Below are positions 61,220 to 64,000 of a stretch of 64,000 nucleotides of DNA, one piece after another. Source of the DNA: Fictibacillus terranigra (GTDB lineage: Bacteria; Bacillota; Bacilli; Bacillales; Fictibacillaceae); assembly GCF_030412265.1 (NCBI RefSeq), contig NZ_JAUHLN010000001.1:1240001-1304000 (forward strand). The letters are read 5' to 3'. The translations under genes and the position numbers were made by a program. The notes under the pieces are model-generated. The model was not told the DNA's origin, searched no databases, and saw only the letters and a program-made list of their open reading frames with translations. Every line of letters begins with the position of its first letter. Position 1 is the first letter of the stretch.

Positions 61220-63256
61220 ATGTGGAAACAAATTTTTGGAGTACTGCAGAGGGTAGGTAAAGCATTAATGCTTCCTGTAGCCATCTTGCCTGCAGCCGGC
61301 TTGCTGCTTGCGTTTGGTAACGCGTTCAAAAACCCTGCATTGCTCGATAAATTACCTGCTCTAAAAGCAGGATGGTTCCAGCTTGTAGCAAGCGTTATGG
61401 AAAACTCGGGTAATATTGTGTTCTCCAACCTGTCCTTGCTTTTCGCGGTCGGTGTTGCCGTCGGACTTGCTGGCGGAGAAGGAGTAGCCGGACTAGCAGC
61501 TATTATCGGATATTTAATTATGAACGTAACGATGGGTACATTAAAAGGCATTACGCCTAACATGATCAAAGACAACCCGGAGTTTGCAAATGTGTTAGGG
61601 ATTCCTACCCTGCAGACCGGGGTGTTTGGCGGTATCATCATCGGTATACTTGCCTCCTATCTTTATAAACGGTTTTATAAGATTGAACTTCCCTCATACT
61701 TAGGATTCTTTGCTGGAAAACGATTTGTACCGATCATTACAGCAGTTTCATCATTGGTTCTTGGGATTATCATGATCGGTGTTTGGCCGTATGCCCAAGC
61801 CGGTTTAAATGCATTCTCACATTTCATGCTTGACTCTAACCGAACATTGGCTGCGTTTGTTTTCGGTGTAATCGAACGCTCGTTGATTCCTTTCGGGCTT
61901 CATCACATCTTCTACTCGCCGTTCTGGTTCGAGTTCGGCCAATATACGGACAAAGCAGGAGATATCGTCCGTGGGGACCAAAAGATCTTCTTTGCACAGA
62001 TCAAGGATGGAGTGCCGTTAACTGCTGGTACTTTCATGACAGGTAAATTCCCGTTCATGATGTTTGGGCTTCCTGCAGCCGCACTTGCTATGTATCACGA
62101 AGCACGTCCTGAGCACAAGAAAGTTGTAGCCGGAATCATGGGTTCTGCTGCATTAACTTCTTTCTTGACAGGGATCACGGAACCGATTGAGTTTACATTC
62201 TTATTTGTTGCACCCGTTCTATTCGGAATTCATGCCATCTTTGCCGGGTTGTCATTTATGACAATGCAGCTGTTAAATGTTAAAATCGGTATGACATTCT
62301 CAGGTGGAATCATTGACTATCTTCTATTCGGAGTTCTGCCAAACCGTACAGCCTGGTGGCTGGTTATTCCAGTTGGTTTAGTTTTGGCAGTCATCTATTA
62401 CTTCGGTTTCCGCTTCGTCATCCGAAAATGGGATCTTAAGACCCCAGGACGGGAAGTGGTGGATGATGAAGTTGAAACAAACGTCAGCGCAAGCAACGAA
62501 GGTTCTTTAGCAGCCAACATCCTTGAAGGACTCGGCGGAAAAGAGAACATTAAAGACCTTGATGCATGTATTACACGTTTGCGTGTTGCTGTAAACGATG
62601 CGAAAAATGTCGATAAAGATCGTCTGAAAAAACTTGGCGCATCAGGAGTGCTCGAAATGGGGAACAACATCCAAGCCATTTTTGGTACCCGTTCTGATAC
62701 CATCAAGAGTGAAATCAAAGACATTATGGACGGTAAAGTAGTAGCAGCGAAAAAAGAACCGTTAACCGAAAAAACAGAAATGGAAGTTCCTGCACCTGCG
62801 ATAGCTGAGCGTTTCGTTTCACCACTTGATGGGAAACTCATCCCTATTACGGAAGTGCCCGACCAAGTCTTCTCAGGCAAGATGATGGGTGACGGCTTTG
62901 CTGTTGAACCTTCAAATGGAACGGTAGTATCGCCGGTAAACGGTAAAATCATCAATGTATTCCCGACGAAGCATGCGATTGGAATCGAATCCGATGGCGG
63001 CCGTGAAATTTTGATCCATTTTGGGATCGATACGGTCAAACTGAAAGGTGAAGGTTTCGAATCGTTTGTCAATGAGGGTGACATCATAGAACAAGGACAA
63101 GAATTAATGAAAGTTAATCTTGAATTTGTTAAAGAGAATACTCCATCAGTCATCACACCAATTGTGTTTACGAACCTTGCTGAAGGAGAAAGCATTCACC
63201 TTGAAAAAACAGGAACTGTGTCTAAAGGTGAAGAAGATATTATTACGATCAAATAA
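61220..63256 (+). CDS. ptsG: PTS glucose-specific EIICBA
   Basis: A 678-residue glucose permease with fused domains. EIIC (about 1-400) has many membrane spans and [14 protein letters not shown] and [23 protein letters not shown] (about 430-510) has the phospho-Cys in [10 protein letters not shown] (about 453); EIIA (about 530-678) has the phospho-His in [15 protein letters not shown] (about 597). ATG at 61220 follows AAGGAGG. Controlled by the GlcT/RAT switch; ptsH follows at 23 bp. Confidence 0.95.
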   Translation: MWKQIFGVLQRVGKALMLPVAILPAAGLLLAFGNAFKNPALLDKLPALKAGWFQLVASVMENSGNIVFSNLSLLFAVGVAVGLAGGEGVAGLAAIIGYLIMNVTMGTLKGITPNMIKDNPEFANVLGIPTLQTGVFGGIIIGILASYLYKRFYKIELPSYLGFFAGKRFVPIITAVSSLVLGIIMIGVWPYAQAGLNAFSHFMLDSNRTLAAFVFGVIERSLIPFGLHHIFYSPFWFEFGQYTDKAGDIVRGDQKIFFAQIKDGVPLTAGTFMTGKFPFMMFGLPAAALAMYHEARPEHKKVVAGIMGSAALTSFLTGITEPIEFTFLFVAPVLFGIHAIFAGLSFMTMQLLNVKIGMTFSGGIIDYLLFGVLPNRTAWWLVIPVGLVLAVIYYFGFRFVIRKWDLKTPGREVVDDEVETNVSASNEGSLAANILEGLGGKENIKDLDACITRLRVAVNDAKNVDKDRLKKLGASGVLEMGNNIQAIFGTRSDTIKSEIKDIMDGKVVAAKKEPLTEKTEMEVPAPAIAERFVSPLDGKLIPITEVPDQVFSGKMMGDGFAVEPSNGTVVSPVNGKIINVFPTKHAIGIESDGGREILIHFGIDTVKLKGEGFESFVNEGDIIEQGQELMKVNLEFVKENTPSVITPIVFTNLAEGESIHLEKTGTVSKGEEDIITIK

Positions 63257-63279
63257 AAATTACGAAGGAGTTATTAATC

Positions 63280-63546
63280 ATGGCAGAAAAAACATTTAAA
63301 GTAACAAGCGACTCAGGAATTCACGCACGTCCGGCAACAGTACTAGTAAACCAAGCAGGTCAATTCAGCTCTGACATTACTCTTGGCTACAACGGCAAAA
63401 ACGTAAACCTTAAATCCATCATGGGTGTAATGAGCCTTGGAATTCAAAGCGGATCTGAAATCACAATCAAAGCTGAAGGTTCTGATGCTGATGAAGCATT
63501 GGCTGCAATTGCAGATGTCATGAAAAAAGAAGGGCTTGGTGAGTAA
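63280..63546 (+). CDS. ptsH: Phosphocarrier protein HPr
   Basis: An 88-residue HPr. His-15, phosphorylated by enzyme I, is in [12 protein letters not shown], and Ser-46, the HPr kinase site that makes it the CcpA corepressor, is in [12 protein letters not shown]. Its presence agrees with the cre-like sites elsewhere in the window. ATG at 63280 follows GAAGGAG; the stop overlaps the ptsI start (TAATG). Confidence 0.97.
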   Translation: MAEKTFKVTSDSGIHARPATVLVNQAGQFSSDITLGYNGKNVNLKSIMGVMSLGIQSGSEITIKAEGSDADEALAAIADVMKKEGLGE

Positions 63547-64000
63547 TGTCTGAAATCATTTCAGGTATTGCTGCATCAGCAGGCATTGCGATTGCTAAAG
63601 CATTTATTCTTGAAAATCCTGAATTAGCCATCGAAAAGAAGACGGTTGAAAATACCGGTCTTGAGGTTGAACGATTTTCAGCTGCGGTTGAAAAGGCCAA
63701 AGGCGAGCTTCAGGTGATCAAAGAAAATGCATTAAAAGAATTAGGGGAAGACAAGGCAGCGATTTTTGCTGCCCATCTTCTTGTCCTTGAAGATCCAGAG
63801 CTAATTGATGCGGTGAAAACCAAAATCCAGAATGAAAATGTAAACGCGGAAAGCGCGATGGATGAGATCTCAGGCATGTTCATCAACATGTTTGAGCAAA
63901 TGGATAACGAGTACATGAAAGAACGCGCTGCGGATATCCGTGACGTTTCCAAACGGGTGCTTGCTCATTTATTGGGTGTTCAATTCTCTTCTCCTGCCAG
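63546..64000 (+). CDS. ptsI: PTS enzyme I, 3' end cut by window
   Basis: Starts at ATG 63546, overlapping the ptsH stop, and runs open to the window end (152 codons of about 570). The N-terminal domain has [15 protein letters not shown] and the HPr-binding helical region ([30 protein letters not shown]). The phospho-His region (GGxTSH) lies beyond the edge. Confidence 0.95.
   Translation, partial: MSEIISGIAASAGIAIAKAFILENPELAIEKKTVENTGLEVERFSAAVEKAKGELQVIKENALKELGEDKAAIFAAHLLVLEDPELIDAVKTKIQNENVNAESAMDEISGMFINMFEQMDNEYMKERAADIRDVSKRVLAHLLGVQFSSPA

Noticed and set aside
62398-63195. 265-codon minus-strand frame opposite ptsG
   Set aside because: Fully within ptsG on the other strand; Ser/Pro-rich shadow with no family match.

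Overview
The window is chromosomal core sequence from an endospore-forming Bacillaceae (low-GC Gram-positive). Gene order largely follows the Bacillus subtilis citZ-to-sdh region: ytvI-ytwI-citZ-icd-mdh-phoPR-polA-mutM-ytaF-coaE-gapB-speD-nrdR-dnaB-dnaI, then ytxC-thrS-infC-rpmI-rplT-ysdA, sspI-ysgA-pheST-rnhC-zapA-cvpA-polX-mutS2-yshE-lcfA-fadR-fadB-etfBA-trxA-uvrC-lysC-yslB-sdhCAB-gerE. Spore genes (ytvI, ytaF, sspI, gerE, glcU-gdh), AGGAGG-type ribosome sites, frequent TTG/GTG starts and Firmicute RNA switches (two T-boxes, L-box, L20 leader, RAT) all fit. The genus is uncertain; Fictibacillus or a relative is a guess. No rRNA, tRNA, transposase, phage gene or CRISPR array was seen.

Region by region: 1-5.7 kb holds the end of a sporulation permease gene and the TCA block citZ-icd-mdh, with a cre site before a MaoC-like gene. 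6-13.5 kb holds the phosphate two-component system, DNA polymerase I and base-excision repair, ytaF and CoA synthesis. 13.6-18.8 kb holds gluconeogenic gapB under a CcpN-like operator, polyamine gene speD behind a structured leader, nrdR and the helicase-loading pair dnaB-dnaI. 18.9-23.4 kb departs from the B. subtilis order: glcU-gdh, a futalosine-pathway mqnC, and an amino-acid ABC transporter lacking its ATPase. 23.5-28.5 kb holds ytxC, T-box thrS, and infC-rpmI-rplT behind an L20 leader. 28.5-32.5 kb holds a YthAB-type quinol oxidase, a VTT membrane protein, a dimeric dUTPase and sspI. 32.6-43.6 kb holds an rRNA methylase, T-box pheST, RNase HIII, zapA, cvpA, polX and mutS2. 43.6-50.4 kb holds the fatty-acid degradation genes with a FadR operator, plus two tiny genes and a large palindrome. 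50.4-61 kb holds trxA, uvrC, riboswitch-controlled lysC, a BirA-controlled solitary bioB, yslB, sdhCAB and gerE. 60.1-64 kb holds glcT-ptsGHI, with ptsI cut by the window end.

Most genes are ordinary and well recognised. The less ordinary material is regulatory and small-scale: a four-repeat PhoP box with exact 11-bp spacing between phoR and polA; a compact three-way-junction RNA that would sequester the speD ribosome site; a perfect 14-bp hairpin that buries the ytaF ribosome site; an AUU start for infC; a 126-bp intergenic repeat after pheT; an 81-nt palindrome abutting an unannotated 55-codon gene with a forespore-type -10; a CydA-like protein with Cys in place of the conserved Glu of the GRQPW motif; and a MaoC protein with Phe in place of the catalytic His. 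I found no clear multi-gene undescribed system.
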